Of a stretch of DNA of 64,000 nt, positions 16,175 through 25,000 are shown in pieces (position 1 is the first letter of the stretch; each line of letters opens with the position of its first letter). The stretch is from Pseudanabaena sp. Chao 1811 (GTDB lineage Bacteria > Cyanobacteriota > Cyanobacteriia > Pseudanabaenales > Pseudanabaenaceae). The notes below the pieces were generated by a model. It searched no databases, had not been told where the DNA came from, and was given only the letters and a program-made list of their open reading frames with translations. The DNA lies in the NCBI RefSeq assembly GCF_027942295.1, contig NZ_CP101416.1:2962501-3026500 (forward strand), given 5' to 3'. Position numbers and translations under genes: made by a program.

Positions 16175-16247
16175 TATTTGAATTAAGCCTACTTACTGAT
16201 CACCTATCTGAGATTCATCAATACTTTCTAGTGGCTTCATCGATTCA

Positions 16248-17852
16248 ATGCAACTTCTGTCTAGCTCATCTATTTGCTCACGTTTTATTTGTCAGTTTAT
16301 TAGGCGAAATTACCAAGATTCCTTCAATTCATTATTTGTAGCGATCGCCTTAGTTACAATTCCCTTAACAACAACGCTTCCTGCCAATGCCCAGATAAAT
16401 TCTCAATCAGCGCCAAATCGAATTTGTCCTGCTCAATTGCAACAGGAAGTGGAAAAAATTGCCCAAGCGCCCAAATTAAAACCATCTCGCATAGGAGTAT
16501 TTGTCCAAACCAGTGAGGCTAAGCCGCAAGTATTAGCCAATCTTGATGGCGATCGCTATTTTATTCCCGCCTCTAACGCTAAATTATTTACCACTGCGAT
16601 CGCCTTAAAAGTTCTGGGAGCAGACTATCGCTTTGCAACCAAGTTGATGTCCAGTAATTTGCCTAATCCTCAAGGCACGCTAGAACATGGTTTATGGCTA
16701 ATGGGATCGGGCGATCCCAGCTTTAACTCAGAGACAGGCTTAAAATCCCTCGTTACCCAACTCAAAAATAAAGGGGTAAAGCAGATCAATGGTGGAATTT
16801 GGACAAAAACTTCTCGCAAGGGTGACGAACTTGTAGATAGTTGGGAATGGAAAGATCTCCAAGAATATTACGCCGCCAAGGTATCTCCCTTCACGATTAA
16901 TGAAAATGCCTTGAATTGGACAATCCGTCCTAACAAAATTGGTCAACCCGCCATCTTTGAATGGGAAAATCCTGCATTGGCTAACGATTGGATTGTGGAG
17001 AACAAATCCTACACAGCCAGTGATGACTCTACGTTATACATGCTGCCTGATAATGTTTTGAGCGTTGTACGACCCTATGGGCAAAAAACACTGATCATCA
17101 GTGGTGGAATTTCTGACAAGGCGGAACCAGAAGAGGGTAGTGTCGCAATTCCTGATCCTAAAGCTAATTTTTTACGCCTATTGCGTAAAGAACTGGACGC
17201 ACAAGGAATTAAAGTCAACCCATTTACCAATAGCTCCCCAAAGCTTCCACCGACCCAAGACTTAGCGATCGCCTATTCGCCAAAGCTCTCAGAACTCGTC
17301 ACCACAACCAATAAGGACAGCAATAATCTCTATGCCGAATTATTACTTAGAGCCTTAGGTGAAAAATTTTATGCCAACCTGTTACAAAAAACCTTAGGCG
17401 ATCGCTTCCATGAAGCTGTTAACTTGAACGGTGTGAGTGGGGGAATTGCTTCCATCAAGGAATATTTGGCTTCTGTGCATATCGATCCTAGTACGGTGGT
17501 GCTAGCGGATGGATCGGGACTATCACGGCATAATCTGACTACTCCTAGAGCGATCGCCCAGATCTTACAGCTCGTTGCCAGCGATCGTAATTTTCGGAAA
17601 TCCTTACCCATTGCCAATGTCGATGGTACATTGGCAAATCGCTTTAAAAATACTGTAGGGAAGGGGGTGATCCAAGCTAAAACTGGCACATTCACAGGGG
17701 CGATCGCTTTATCAGGATATGCCAATCCGCAAAATTATCCCGAAGTCATTTTCAGTATTATGATCAATAACAGTACCCTTTCTAGCAGAGAATTACAGCA
17801 ATCCACCGATGCGATCGCCCAGTTATTACCACGACTTGAAAATTGTCAATAA
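16248..17852 (+). CDS. dacB: D-alanyl-D-alanine carboxypeptidase/endopeptidase (PBP4, DacB family)
   Basis: 534 residues. A long signal peptide (cleavage near PANAQ, about residue 49) is followed by the three penicillin-binding motifs: SNAK at 109-112 with the catalytic serine, SNN in DSNNLYAE, and KTG in QAKTGTFTG. A large insert domain between the first two is typical of the PBP4 class. The enzyme trims or cleaves peptidoglycan cross-links in the periplasm. It lies downstream of the nagZ-like gene on the same strand and upstream of a small secreted protein gene with a 27-base gap. Confidence 0.93.
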   Translation: MQLLSSSSICSRFICQFIRRNYQDSFNSLFVAIALVTIPLTTTLPANAQINSQSAPNRICPAQLQQEVEKIAQAPKLKPSRIGVFVQTSEAKPQVLANLDGDRYFIPASNAKLFTTAIALKVLGADYRFATKLMSSNLPNPQGTLEHGLWLMGSGDPSFNSETGLKSLVTQLKNKGVKQINGGIWTKTSRKGDELVDSWEWKDLQEYYAAKVSPFTINENALNWTIRPNKIGQPAIFEWENPALANDWIVENKSYTASDDSTLYMLPDNVLSVVRPYGQKTLIISGGISDKAEPEEGSVAIPDPKANFLRLLRKELDAQGIKVNPFTNSSPKLPPTQDLAIAYSPKLSELVTTTNKDSNNLYAELLLRALGEKFYANLLQKTLGDRFHEAVNLNGVSGGIASIKEYLASVHIDPSTVVLADGSGLSRHNLTTPRAIAQILQLVASDRNFRKSLPIANVDGTLANRFKNTVGKGVIQAKTGTFTGAIALSGYANPQNYPEVIFSIMINNSTLSSRELQQSTDAIAQLLPRLENCQ

Positions 17853-17879
17853 TGTAATCAGTCCCAATCAAGAGAGTTA

Positions 17880-18350
17880 ATGAAAAAATGGTCTACTCCT
17901 CATCAAAAATTTCTAATTACAACGATTGGAATTTTGGCATTAATTACTATATTTCTAATTACAACAAGTTCTGTCCCTGATTCGTCAAACAAAACCTTTT
18001 CTCTATGTCCAGCTATGACAGAACCAGCAAGCAATTCCAGTAGTCTCCAGTTTCATCCTATTAAAATTGTGGCTGAACCTTGGCGAGGTGAGCATCATGT
18101 TTACGCCATATTTGCCCTGCCTTTAAAATATAAAGACATTTACTACCGCTCCAAATTGCGCGTTAAAGGTAGTGATGTTGATTGGTATATCACCATCACC
18201 GATGGCAAGAAGTTTGGGGCATCTGCGCCCGAAGGGCATTATTTAGTGATTGGCTTCTTTCGGACTCGTCTCGCCTTGTGGTATTGGCTCCGTGGTAGAT
18301 TTGCCGACCTGCAACAGCCTTGCAACTGGACACTTTATTTTTTCCCATAA
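17880..18350 (+). CDS. Membrane-anchored hypothetical protein
   Basis: 156 residues. One N-terminal hydrophobic segment (FLITTIGILALITIFLITT, about residues 11-29) acts as signal or anchor. The rest is a single globular domain with several aromatic residues (GEHHVYAIFALPLKYKDIYYR; GHYLVIGFFRTRLALWYWLRGRF) and two cysteines. Family not recognised. The gene is close behind dacB, which hints at an envelope role, but nothing in the sequence proves this. A GAGAG sequence lies 6-8 bases before the ATG. Confidence 0.7.
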   Translation: MKKWSTPHQKFLITTIGILALITIFLITTSSVPDSSNKTFSLCPAMTEPASNSSSLQFHPIKIVAEPWRGEHHVYAIFALPLKYKDIYYRSKLRVKGSDVDWYITITDGKKFGASAPEGHYLVIGFFRTRLALWYWLRGRFADLQQPCNWTLYFFP

Positions 18351-18387
18351 ATATTTGGTAGCTCGGCTTCGCCGAGCCACCAAATAT
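18351..18387. repeat. Hairpin with loop TTC after the hypothetical gene
   Basis: 17-bp arms 18351-18367 and 18371-18387 with one mismatch, core CTCGGC-TTC-GCCGAG. It begins right at the stop codon and may end the dacB transcript. Confidence 0.75.
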
Positions 18388-18559
18388 CGGTTTCTTGATT
18401 AAATCGTAGAACCCTAAGCACAATGTCGCAGTTTCTACTAAAGTTACATTAGAGCGGCTATATGCAAGTAGCGACAGCTATAAGAGGAGAAAGCCCAAAT
18501 TTTTCCTCAGGGTTTTCCTCTGACAACTTCCTGCTACAGATTAAATTTTTTGGTAAAAC

Positions 18560-19771
18560 GTGGAAATTTTATGTATTAGTAACGGACATGGTGAAGATAT
18601 CATCGCTGCCCGTATTTGCATTGAACTAGAAAAATTAGGATTTTCAGCGATCGCCTTGCCGCTTGTGGGGGTAGGTCATGCTTATACCAAAAACAATATC
18701 CCAATCATTGATCAAGTCACACAGGCGATGCCTTCGGGGGGATTTGTCCGTATGGATAGTCGCCAACTCGCCCGTGATGTCAAAAGTGGATTAGTGGGAC
18801 TAACTCGCAAACAATTAGGCTTCGTGTGGAAGTGGTCGCGGGAATCACGCAGGGGGAAAAGATTAATTTTGGCAGTGGGTGATATTGTGCCATTGCTATT
18901 TGCATGGTTACCCGCAAAGTTTGGTGGTTGTGATTTTGTGTTTGTTGCCACGGCAAAATCAGAATATTTTTGGCGCGATCGCCGAGGTTATTTACCCCAT
19001 GTCAAAAAGCCCTTTGGGGGATCAAACTTTTTCCCTTGGGAACGAGCCTTGATGAGTAGCAGTCATTGCAAAGCCATCTTTGTCCGCGACTTGCTCACTG
19101 CGGAAATTTTGAATAAGGATTTTAAATTACCTGCCATTTATCTCGGTAATTCGATGATGGATGGACTAGAGCCAAAGGGAATTGATTTTGGTATTGACGA
19201 AAATGATTGGGCAGTGGCGATATTACCTGGTTCGCGATCGCCAGAAGCCTATGACAACTGGATGACTCTAATGCTCTGCGCCCAAGTCGTTGCGCGGACA
19301 ATTCCCCATAATGTCCATTTTTTAGTAGCGATCGCCCCAGATTTAGATCTAGAAGTAATCGGACAGAGCATCATTCAAAAAGGTTGGCTCCGCATCGATG
19401 AAACCACCTTTAAAGTCCAGAATGCAAGGTTGGTTTTATTACAGGACGGATTTAGTGATTGCCTCCATCAATGTCATTTAGGCTTGGCGATGGCAGGTAC
19501 AGCGACGGAGCAACTAGTGGGCTTGGGCAAGCCTGTAATTACGATCGCAGGAAATGGTCCCCAATTTACGCGCAAATTTGCCGAAGAACAAGCAGATTTA
19601 TTAGGCTGTTCTGTAAACTTGATCGATAAACCAGCACAGGTTGCCGATGTCCTCAATCGTATTTTGCAAGATCCTGACTATTTCCAAGAGGTGGGTCGCA
19701 ATGGTGCAGAACGGATGGGGGCAGCAGGTGCATCAGCAAGTATCGCCAAATATATTGCCACCAAGATTTAG
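18560..19771 (+). CDS. Lipid-A-disaccharide-synthase-related glycosyltransferase-like protein
   Basis: 403 residues with a GTG start (GTG GAA ATT TTA TGT). The N-terminus EILCISNGHGEDIIAARI and the C-terminal half (AILPGSRSPEAYDNW; LGLAMAGTATEQLVGLGKPVITIAGNGPQFTRKFAEEQ) identify the GT-B-fold family annotated as LpxB-related, conserved in cyanobacteria and separate from true LpxB. The substrate is not established; a role in glycolipid or envelope sugar transfer is inferred. The stop codon lies inside a perfect hairpin. Confidence 0.88.
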   Translation: MEILCISNGHGEDIIAARICIELEKLGFSAIALPLVGVGHAYTKNNIPIIDQVTQAMPSGGFVRMDSRQLARDVKSGLVGLTRKQLGFVWKWSRESRRGKRLILAVGDIVPLLFAWLPAKFGGCDFVFVATAKSEYFWRDRRGYLPHVKKPFGGSNFFPWERALMSSSHCKAIFVRDLLTAEILNKDFKLPAIYLGNSMMDGLEPKGIDFGIDENDWAVAILPGSRSPEAYDNWMTLMLCAQVVARTIPHNVHFLVAIAPDLDLEVIGQSIIQKGWLRIDETTFKVQNARLVLLQDGFSDCLHQCHLGLAMAGTATEQLVGLGKPVITIAGNGPQFTRKFAEEQADLLGCSVNLIDKPAQVADVLNRILQDPDYFQEVGRNGAERMGAAGASASIAKYIATKI

Positions 19772-19851
19772 CCAAATGTGCGGCACATTTGGCTAAATAC
19801 CTATCGCCAGTCTCGTTAGCAAAGTGGCGGCGCGAAGCGCCGCCACTTTGC
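19767..19851. repeat. Two perfect palindromes between the LpxB-like and cysQ-like genes
   Basis: First: arms 19767-19780 and 19784-19797 (14 bp, loop CGG), containing the upstream stop codon. Second: arms 19819-19833 and 19837-19851 (15 bp, loop GAA, core GGCGGCGC-GAA-GCGCCGCC). Confidence 0.8.
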
Positions 19852-19925
19852 TTTTCGGGTTTGTAACATCACAAAGCGGTGTAGTTACGGTATAGTACAG
19901 ATCATTAGCTTCACCAAAATTCAAG

Positions 19926-20774
19926 ATGCTGAATTTAAACGAAATTATGTCACTGGCTCGTCCGATCGCTTGGGGAGCAGGGGACATTCTGATGAAGTAT
20001 TATCAAGCGCCACAGGATTTAAAGATCACATTTAAGGGTGTTGAAGATGGTAATGTCACATCCGCCGATTTAGCCGCTAATGATTTTATCTTGGGGCAGT
20101 TAAAGCAGACCTTCGGCACAGAAAATTTTGCCTATCTCAGCGAAGAAACCGAAGACAGTACCGATCGCCTCGATCATGAATGGGTATGGATCATTGATCC
20201 GATGGATGGTACGAGCGACTTTATTCGGCGGACTAATGAGTTTGCTGTACATATTGGGCTGAGCTATCGCCAACGTCCTGTACTGGGATTGGTGGCAACT
20301 CCTGCTCAAGATCGCCTGTTTCAAGGGGTTTTGGGCAATGGTGCATATATGGAAACAAGAGATGGCACAAAGCAGCGTATCCATGTCTCTGATAAGGTTA
20401 ATCTTGAAAAAATGGTGGTGGTGGCAAGTCGTAGCCATCGCAATTACCAGTTAGAAAGTATTCTTCAACAATTGCCCAAGGCAGCAGAAATTGCGGTAGG
20501 TAGTATCGGCGGCAAATTTGCCGCGATCGCTTCAGGTAATGCTGATGTTTATATCTCTGTTTCAGGTAAATCTGCTCCCAAGGACTGGGACTATTGCGCT
20601 CCTGAAATCATCTTGACTGAAGCAGGGGGGCAACTTACCCACGCTGACCTATCGCCACTGTCCTACAACAATCTCGAATTGCGGCAATGGGGAACCATCG
20701 TAGCTAGCAATGGTCATTGTCACGATCAGATTTGTCAAATTAGCCAAGATGCGATCGCGCCAATCAAAAAGTGA
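19926..20774 (+). CDS. cysQ: Inositol-monophosphatase-family phosphatase, CysQ-like
   Basis: 282 residues. The metal-dependent phosphatase motifs are present: SEETEDS (metal-binding Glu), WIIDPMDGTSDFI (DPxDGT), and the C-terminal WDYCAPEIILTEAGG. The sequence pattern suggests 3'(2'),5'-bisphosphate nucleotidase activity, which clears PAP formed in sulphate assimilation; inositol monophosphatase activity remains possible. The symbol is therefore provisional. The stop codon TGA is the first part of a 23-bp hairpin that separates it from the DUF4359 gene. Confidence 0.85.
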   Translation: MLNLNEIMSLARPIAWGAGDILMKYYQAPQDLKITFKGVEDGNVTSADLAANDFILGQLKQTFGTENFAYLSEETEDSTDRLDHEWVWIIDPMDGTSDFIRRTNEFAVHIGLSYRQRPVLGLVATPAQDRLFQGVLGNGAYMETRDGTKQRIHVSDKVNLEKMVVVASRSHRNYQLESILQQLPKAAEIAVGSIGGKFAAIASGNADVYISVSGKSAPKDWDYCAPEIILTEAGGQLTHADLSPLSYNNLELRQWGTIVASNGHCHDQICQISQDAIAPIKK

Positions 20775-20820
20775 AAGAATTATTGGTGCGTGGCTTTGCC
20801 GCGCATCAATAATTCTTTCA
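20772..20820. repeat. 23-bp hairpin with two G-T wobble pairs, loop TTT
   Basis: Arms 20772-20794 and 20798-20820. The only two mismatches are G-T pairs, which still pair in RNA. The left arm begins with the stop codon of the cysQ-like gene. Confidence 0.8.
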
Positions 20821-20833
20821 GTGAGAAGGGCGT

Positions 20834-21163
20834 ATGAAATTACAAGCAATTTTAATTGGTGCTGCTGTCGTTGTTGGTGTAATGGCTATCACCAATCCCA
20901 GTAAAGAGCGCTATATCACATATGCCACTGAGCAATTTTCGGAAACAGGGAAAACATCTATTTGTGCTGGTGAGAATATGCCTCTTGCAGCTCAGCAATC
21001 CTGTAAATTTGTGATTGCTCAAGGTAAAGGCGTAATTAAGTCAATTGTTGAGAACTCCACAAAGCAGCAAAATTATGTATTGTTCAGCCTTTACGAAACT
21101 GATCTACCGAATAAAAAAGTAACGACGATCGCTGCCTTTGGTAATTTTCATATGCTCAAATAA
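20834..21163 (+). CDS. DUF4359 family protein
   Basis: 109 residues. An N-terminal hydrophobic segment (ILIGAAVVVGVMAITNP) is followed by a pattern I recognise as DUF4359: TNPSKERYITYATEQF, a cysteine pair (SICAG...QQSCKF), and NYVLFSLYETDLP...TIAAFGNFH at the end. Function unknown; probably anchored in the membrane with the domain outside. GAGAAGG lies 9-15 bases upstream of the ATG. A palindromic terminator follows immediately. Confidence 0.82.
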   Translation: MKLQAILIGAAVVVGVMAITNPSKERYITYATEQFSETGKTSICAGENMPLAAQQSCKFVIAQGKGVIKSIVENSTKQQNYVLFSLYETDLPNKKVTTIAAFGNFHMLK

Positions 21164-21189
21164 AAACAAGGGGCTTAAGCCCCTTGTTT
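21164..21189. terminator. Perfect 26-base palindrome between DUF4359 and obgE genes
   Basis: AAACAAGGGGCTTAAGCCCC followed by TTGTTT. It lies between convergent genes and suits a bidirectional terminator. The same CAAGGGGCTTAAGCCCCTTG core occurs twice near 34.9 kb, and half of it forms the end of livM. Confidence 0.8.
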
Positions 21190-21202
21190 ACTAAGGATTT
21201 TA

Positions 21203-22198
21203 CTAAGGATTGTCTTGATCGAATTGCTCCAACAGTTTCCAGACTGATTGCAAGAGCTTGTCTAGCCCCTTTTTCGAGGCAGCCGAAATCGCGAGGATCG
21301 GGATATCAAACTGTGACGCAATTTCCTCAACATCTTCAGGCAACATTGCATCAATTTTATTGAGAGCCAGAATCTGGGGCTTATCATCTAAGCCATGACC
21401 ATAGGCAGCTAACTCTTCTTGAATCGTATGATAAGCCGCTAAAGGATCATCTTGAGTCACATCTATTAAGTGAATTAAGAGCTTAGTGCGTTCCACATGG
21501 CGCAAAAAGTCATGTCCCAAGCCAATGCCATCGGATGCACCTTCAATAAGGCCAGGAATATCCGCAAAGACAATACCATCACCTGAAGGCTTAGACACTA
21601 CACCTAAATTTGGTACTAGTGTGGTGAAAGGATAATCTGCAATTTTGGGACGGGCTGCCGAAACGACTGAGATCAGCGTTGATTTACCAGCATTTGGTAA
21701 CCCAATAATCCCCACCTCAGCAATAAGTTTTAGTTCTAGATAGAGAGATAGCTCCTCTCCGGGTAATCCAGGTAAGGCATAGTCAGGGGCACGATTTTGA
21801 TTGCTCAAGAAATATTTATTACCTAAGCCGCCTTTACCACCTCTAGCTACTACCAAGGTTTGATCAGTATCAGTGAGATCACCCAAAACTTCTCCTGTTT
21901 CCGCATTCATTACCACCGTACCCAATGGCACTTTGATAATGCGATCGCTGCCACGTTTGCCCGTCATGTTGCTAGGGCCACCACGTTCGCCATCTTCTGC
22001 TTTAAAAATATTCTCGAAGCGAAAGTCTAGCAGGGTTTGCAGATCGGTAGTTGCCTGTAAAATCACTGAACCACCATTGCCGCCATTACCACCCGCAGGC
22101 CCACCCGCAGGAACATATTTCTCACGGCGAAAGGCAACTAGTCCATCTCCACCATTTCCTGACTTTACTTGTATCGTAACGCGATCGATAAAATGCAT
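21203..22198 (-). CDS. obgE: GTPase Obg
   Basis: About 331 residues from ATG 22198 (MHFIDRVTIQVKSGNGGDG), the normal Obg start; the frame is open 11 codons further up but that part is not conserved. The glycine-rich OBG domain (GGDGLVAFRREKYVPAGGPAGGNGG) is followed by the G domain: G1 GLPNAGKSTL, G2 region YPFTTL, G3 DIPGLIEGA, G4 NKID. Obg is an essential GTPase tied to 50S ribosome assembly and stringent control. There is no C-terminal OCT extension. Confidence 0.96.
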   Translation of the reverse strand: MHFIDRVTIQVKSGNGGDGLVAFRREKYVPAGGPAGGNGGNGGSVILQATTDLQTLLDFRFENIFKAEDGERGGPSNMTGKRGSDRIIKVPLGTVVMNAETGEVLGDLTDTDQTLVVARGGKGGLGNKYFLSNQNRAPDYALPGLPGEELSLYLELKLIAEVGIIGLPNAGKSTLISVVSAARPKIADYPFTTLVPNLGVVSKPSGDGIVFADIPGLIEGASDGIGLGHDFLRHVERTKLLIHLIDVTQDDPLAAYHTIQEELAAYGHGLDDKPQILALNKIDAMLPEDVEEIASQFDIPILAISAASKKGLDKLLQSVWKLLEQFDQDNP

Positions 22199-22229
22199 TG
22201 CTAATCCGATTAATTGCTCTGAGGAGTTC

Positions 22230-22310
22230 AAGGAAAGTTTAGAAAGGCTGGCTTTGCCAGCCTTTCTAAACTTTCCTTGGGTTTTTAAGTAAGCGCAAAG
22301 CGCGCTATAT
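22230..22310 (+). repeat. Composite hairpin repeat, family B, copy upstream of obgE
   Basis: A perfect 23-bp stem (22230-22252 with 22256-22278, loop TTT), then the constant tail GGGTTTTTAAGTAAGCGCAA with the small hairpin GCGCAAAGCGC and an end GCTATAT shared with family A. Confidence 0.85.
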
Positions 22311-22385
22311 GGGATAACGCAATTTACTTGCAGCGTTATCTTTAATTTAGTTTTATCTCTATTATGCAGTGCTAAAGGTATTCAT

Positions 22386-22426
22386 AACAATATTTAGGTG
22401 ACGCGAAGAGTCACCTAAATATTGTT
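22386..22426. repeat. 17-bp palindrome with GCGAAGA loop
   Basis: Arms 22386-22402 and 22410-22426. The CDF gene stop codon is immediately next to it (22427), so it may end that transcript. Confidence 0.7.
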
Positions 22427-23392
22427 TTATGGAGCTTGGCATTTGGTTTCTAGAACACAAGGATGATCGCGATCGCCTGTTTCAATTTGCAATGTGGTAT
22501 GGGCGATCGCAAAGTGCTGTTGTAAATCTCGACTAATTTGAGCAAGAAATTCATCACTATTGCCTGTGGGCATCACCAAATGTGCTGTTAGAGCCGTTTC
22601 CACAGTACTCATATTCCAGATATGCAAATCATGGACTCCTGTTACGCCATCTAGTTCTAATAGATAAGTCCGCACTGCTCGCTCATCAATATCATTAGGC
22701 ACGCCATCGATCGCTAAGTTAAATGAGTCCTTTAATAGCTCCCAAGTACTGAAAATAATTAGAGCGCTAATCACTAAGCTAAAAACGGGATCAAGCCAAA
22801 ACCATTTGGTAAATATAATCGCGATCCCCGCAAGGACAACCCCAAGAGAAACTAAGGCATCGGCTGCCATATGTAGAAATACAGCCCTGATATTTAGATC
22901 GCCTTTACTACCAGAGGCAAACAATAGAGCTGTTGCCGTATTAATCACAATGCCGAGCGCCGCCACAGCAATAATTACACCACCTTCAACCTTGCTTGAT
23001 GGTTCCAACAATCGCTGAATTGCCTCCCAGACAATCCCGCCTGTGGTGACTAGTAAAAAAATCGCATTGAGAAAAGTAGCCAAAATCGATGACTTGCGCC
23101 AGCCATAGGTATAGCGGCTAGAGGGTTGGCGACGCGACACTAAAATTGCTACCCATGAAATGACTAGCCCCAAAACATCACTGAGATTGTGAGCAGCATC
23201 GGCAATCAGTGACACAGAGTTAGAGAAAAATCCAAATCCAAACTCCGTAACCACAAACCCCACATTCAGAATAAAGCCGATGATGAAGGCTTGACTATAG
23301 TTAGTTGGAACCGCATGATCATGCCCATGATGGGAGTGACTATGCCCTTTGTGCGAATGGTCATGGTGTTTATGGGAATGCTGATGGGGCAT
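22427..23392 (-). CDS. Cation diffusion facilitator (zinc/cobalt exporter, CzcD type)
   Basis: 321 residues. The N-terminal 30 residues contain about 14 histidines (repeated HSHKGHSHSHHGH-like runs), a cytosolic metal-binding tail. Six membrane helices follow with the paired metal sites LIADAAHNLSDVLG (HxxxD in helix 2) and FLHMAADALVSLG (helix 5), then the C-terminal cytosolic domain DIDERAVRTYLLELDGVTGVHDLHIWNMS. This matches the zinc-exporting ZnT/CzcD branch; the exact metal is inferred. It exports divalent metals in exchange for protons. Confidence 0.93.
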   Translation of the reverse strand: MPHQHSHKHHDHSHKGHSHSHHGHDHAVPTNYSQAFIIGFILNVGFVVTEFGFGFFSNSVSLIADAAHNLSDVLGLVISWVAILVSRRQPSSRYTYGWRKSSILATFLNAIFLLVTTGGIVWEAIQRLLEPSSKVEGGVIIAVAALGIVINTATALLFASGSKGDLNIRAVFLHMAADALVSLGVVLAGIAIIFTKWFWLDPVFSLVISALIIFSTWELLKDSFNLAIDGVPNDIDERAVRTYLLELDGVTGVHDLHIWNMSTVETALTAHLVMPTGNSDEFLAQISRDLQQHFAIAHTTLQIETGDRDHPCVLETKCQAP

Positions 23393-23426
23393 TGTGGCAA
23401 AACCTCAAATATTAACCTTTTATAAC

Positions 23427-23517
23427 AAATCACGAAAGTGTGACAACACTTTTGTGATTTGAAAACCAAACCCAGTGAGGTTTTTCAATGAAGAAATGGC
23501 AAAGCCGTTTCTTCATT
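23427..23517 (+). repeat. Family-C double-hairpin element, copy 1
   Basis: Hairpin 1 (23427-23441 with 23446-23460), conserved linker GAAAACCAAACCCAGTGAGG near 23461-23480, then hairpin 2 (23487-23500 with 23504-23517, loop AAA). The second copy, reversed, is at 55713-55805. Confidence 0.8.
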
Positions 23518-23522
23518 TGATA

Positions 23523-24161
23523 TTAGCTATGACGCGATCGCCCAGCCTGCAGAGTCTTGAGAACTAATGCCATATCATTACTTAAAATTGCGTTGACATC
23601 CAGCCACAAACCTACAAACTCTTGGCTACGGATAATTCCTGATTCGTCAGGTTCTAATTTCTCATATTTGCCATTGTCGAAAATAAACCAATCGATTTGA
23701 CGGTCTAAGGTGCGCCAGACAATGTATTCCTTTACGCCATTACGTTCATAGATACGTTTTTTGCTATGCAGATCGTAGGACACGGTGCTGGCGGCAATTT
23801 CGGCGATGAGTTCTGGTGCGCCTGAAATATAGCCATCGGTATCAATTTTTGCATTGCCATCGACACGGAAAAGTACAGCATCAGGCTGAGGCTCGTTGTC
23901 ATCATCAAGGCGAACGGTTGGCTCAATGCCAACTTCTAGACCAGCGACCATCGATTGATATGTACCAAGCCAAGTGATGATATTGCTATGGGGTTTGCCA
24001 TGAGGAATAAAGCGGAGAGGAGATGCCACGTGTACGATGCCTTCAATGAGTTCTGCTTTCTTGATATTAGATGCTGTATAACGTCGCTCAAATTCGTCTC
24101 GATTGAGGCGATCGCCATTTTCGAGGATGGTTAGTGGTGATGGAGAGTTGGCAATAACCAT
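23523..24161 (-). CDS. Uma2 family (DUF820) endonuclease-like protein
   Basis: About 212 residues from ATG 24161 (MVIANSPSPLTILENGDRL). Uma2 motifs: LNRDEFERRY, KAELIEGIVHVASP (Glu of the nuclease core), PQPDAVLFR (Asp), LIAEIAASTVSYDLHSKKRIYERNGVKEYIVW (Glu...Lys pattern of a PD-(D/E)XK-like fold). These genes are strongly amplified in cyanobacteria and their targets are unknown. The gene stands alone between two repeat clusters, as often seen for this family. Confidence 0.88.
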   Translation of the reverse strand: MVIANSPSPLTILENGDRLNRDEFERRYTASNIKKAELIEGIVHVASPLRFIPHGKPHSNIITWLGTYQSMVAGLEVGIEPTVRLDDDNEPQPDAVLFRVDGNAKIDTDGYISGAPELIAEIAASTVSYDLHSKKRIYERNGVKEYIVWRTLDRQIDWFIFDNGKYEKLEPDESGIIRSQEFVGLWLDVNAILSNDMALVLKTLQAGRSRHS

Positions 24162-24206
24162 AGCTTTTAGAGGTTGCGCTTTTGTTGATCTTAACAGTCT
24201 TGACTT

Positions 24207-24340
24207 TAGATACAGCAACTACCGATCAACCAAAACAAGAAGAATTTTAAAAGCGTTGCTTTGCAACGCTTTTAAAATTCTTCTTGTTTTGGGTTTAAGC
24301 GAAAAGCGCTGTATCTAAAAAATGGCATAGCCATTTTTTT
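24207..24340 (+). repeat. Composite hairpin repeat, family B, best-preserved copy, plus small hairpin
   Basis: Outer perfect 10-bp inverted ends TAGATACAGC (24207-24216) and GCTGTATCTA (24308-24317). A perfect 28-bp stem lies inside (24232-24259 with 24263-24290, loop TTT), followed by the tail with AAGCG-AAA-AGCGCT. A second small hairpin (AAAAATGGC-ATA-GCCATTTTT) follows at about 24318-24340. Confidence 0.88.
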
Positions 24341-24782
24341 ATTCTTTGGTGATATTGCCAGATCTAACCCAACCTTCTTCTTTGGTGTTTTCGTTGCGAA
24401 CATATACCCATTCGCGATCGGGGGCTTCTCGAATTACAGAAACTTTAGTATTAAAGTCCGCACCACCAACACTCTTAGATGATTGGCTTGGATCAGCACG
24501 AAATACTAGACCAATGCTAGCGTTAACCTTACCTTGATACTTAGCATCATTAGTTTTAGGTTTTGCCTTGACCGTAGGTTGAGGCATCGGCGCAACTTTA
24601 ATGGCAGCGATCGGTGGTGCTGGTGCTGGAACCGACTTTAGATCATTGGAAAATACAGGTCTTTGGGGATGTTTCTGAAATGGCAAAATGACGTAATACC
24701 AGCCTGTCGCCACGATCGCCACAATTATCCCTAGGCTAAAAGCTAAACTTGTACTCGATTTTGCAGTTTCGGGAAATCTCAT
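24339..24782 (-). CDS. Membrane-anchored SH3-domain protein
   Basis: 147 residues. One N-terminal transmembrane segment (SLAFSLGIIVAIVATGWYYVILPF, about 11-34), a proline- and lysine-rich linker, and a bacterial SH3 domain at the C-terminus: NASIGLVFRADPSQSSKSVGGADFNTKVSVIREAPDREWVYVRNENTKEEGWVRSGN, here given as a run of family features (RxxPs-like start, EWVYVR, GWVRSGNI). Such domains often bind peptidoglycan or proteins in the periplasm. The last codons overlap the small hairpin downstream. Role unknown. Confidence 0.8.
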   Translation of the reverse strand: MRFPETAKSSTSLAFSLGIIVAIVATGWYYVILPFQKHPQRPVFSNDLKSVPAPAPPIAAIKVAPMPQPTVKAKPKTNDAKYQGKVNASIGLVFRADPSQSSKSVGGADFNTKVSVIREAPDREWVYVRNENTKEEGWVRSGNITKE

Positions 24783-24826
24783 TCAGGCACACCTATCTCT
24801 ATCAAAAATCACTAGCAAAATGGATG

Positions 24827-24879
24827 AGAGATTTACTAAATGAAGATCCAATTATTGGATCTTCATTTAGTAAATCTCT
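24827..24879. repeat. Perfect 25-bp palindrome, loop TTA
   Basis: Arms 24827-24851 and 24855-24879, upstream of the SH3 gene and downstream of hisZ (both minus strand), so it lies between their transcripts. Confidence 0.78.
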
Positions 24880-25000
24880 ATCTACGCAAATTTGATGATT
24901 GGTTGAATAGATTACCTTAAGTTCTCCAAATTTGACACATTTAATTGACATTTTTCCAAGGAACTAACCTGTCACTTGTGGCGGGGTAATTCCTCAGAAT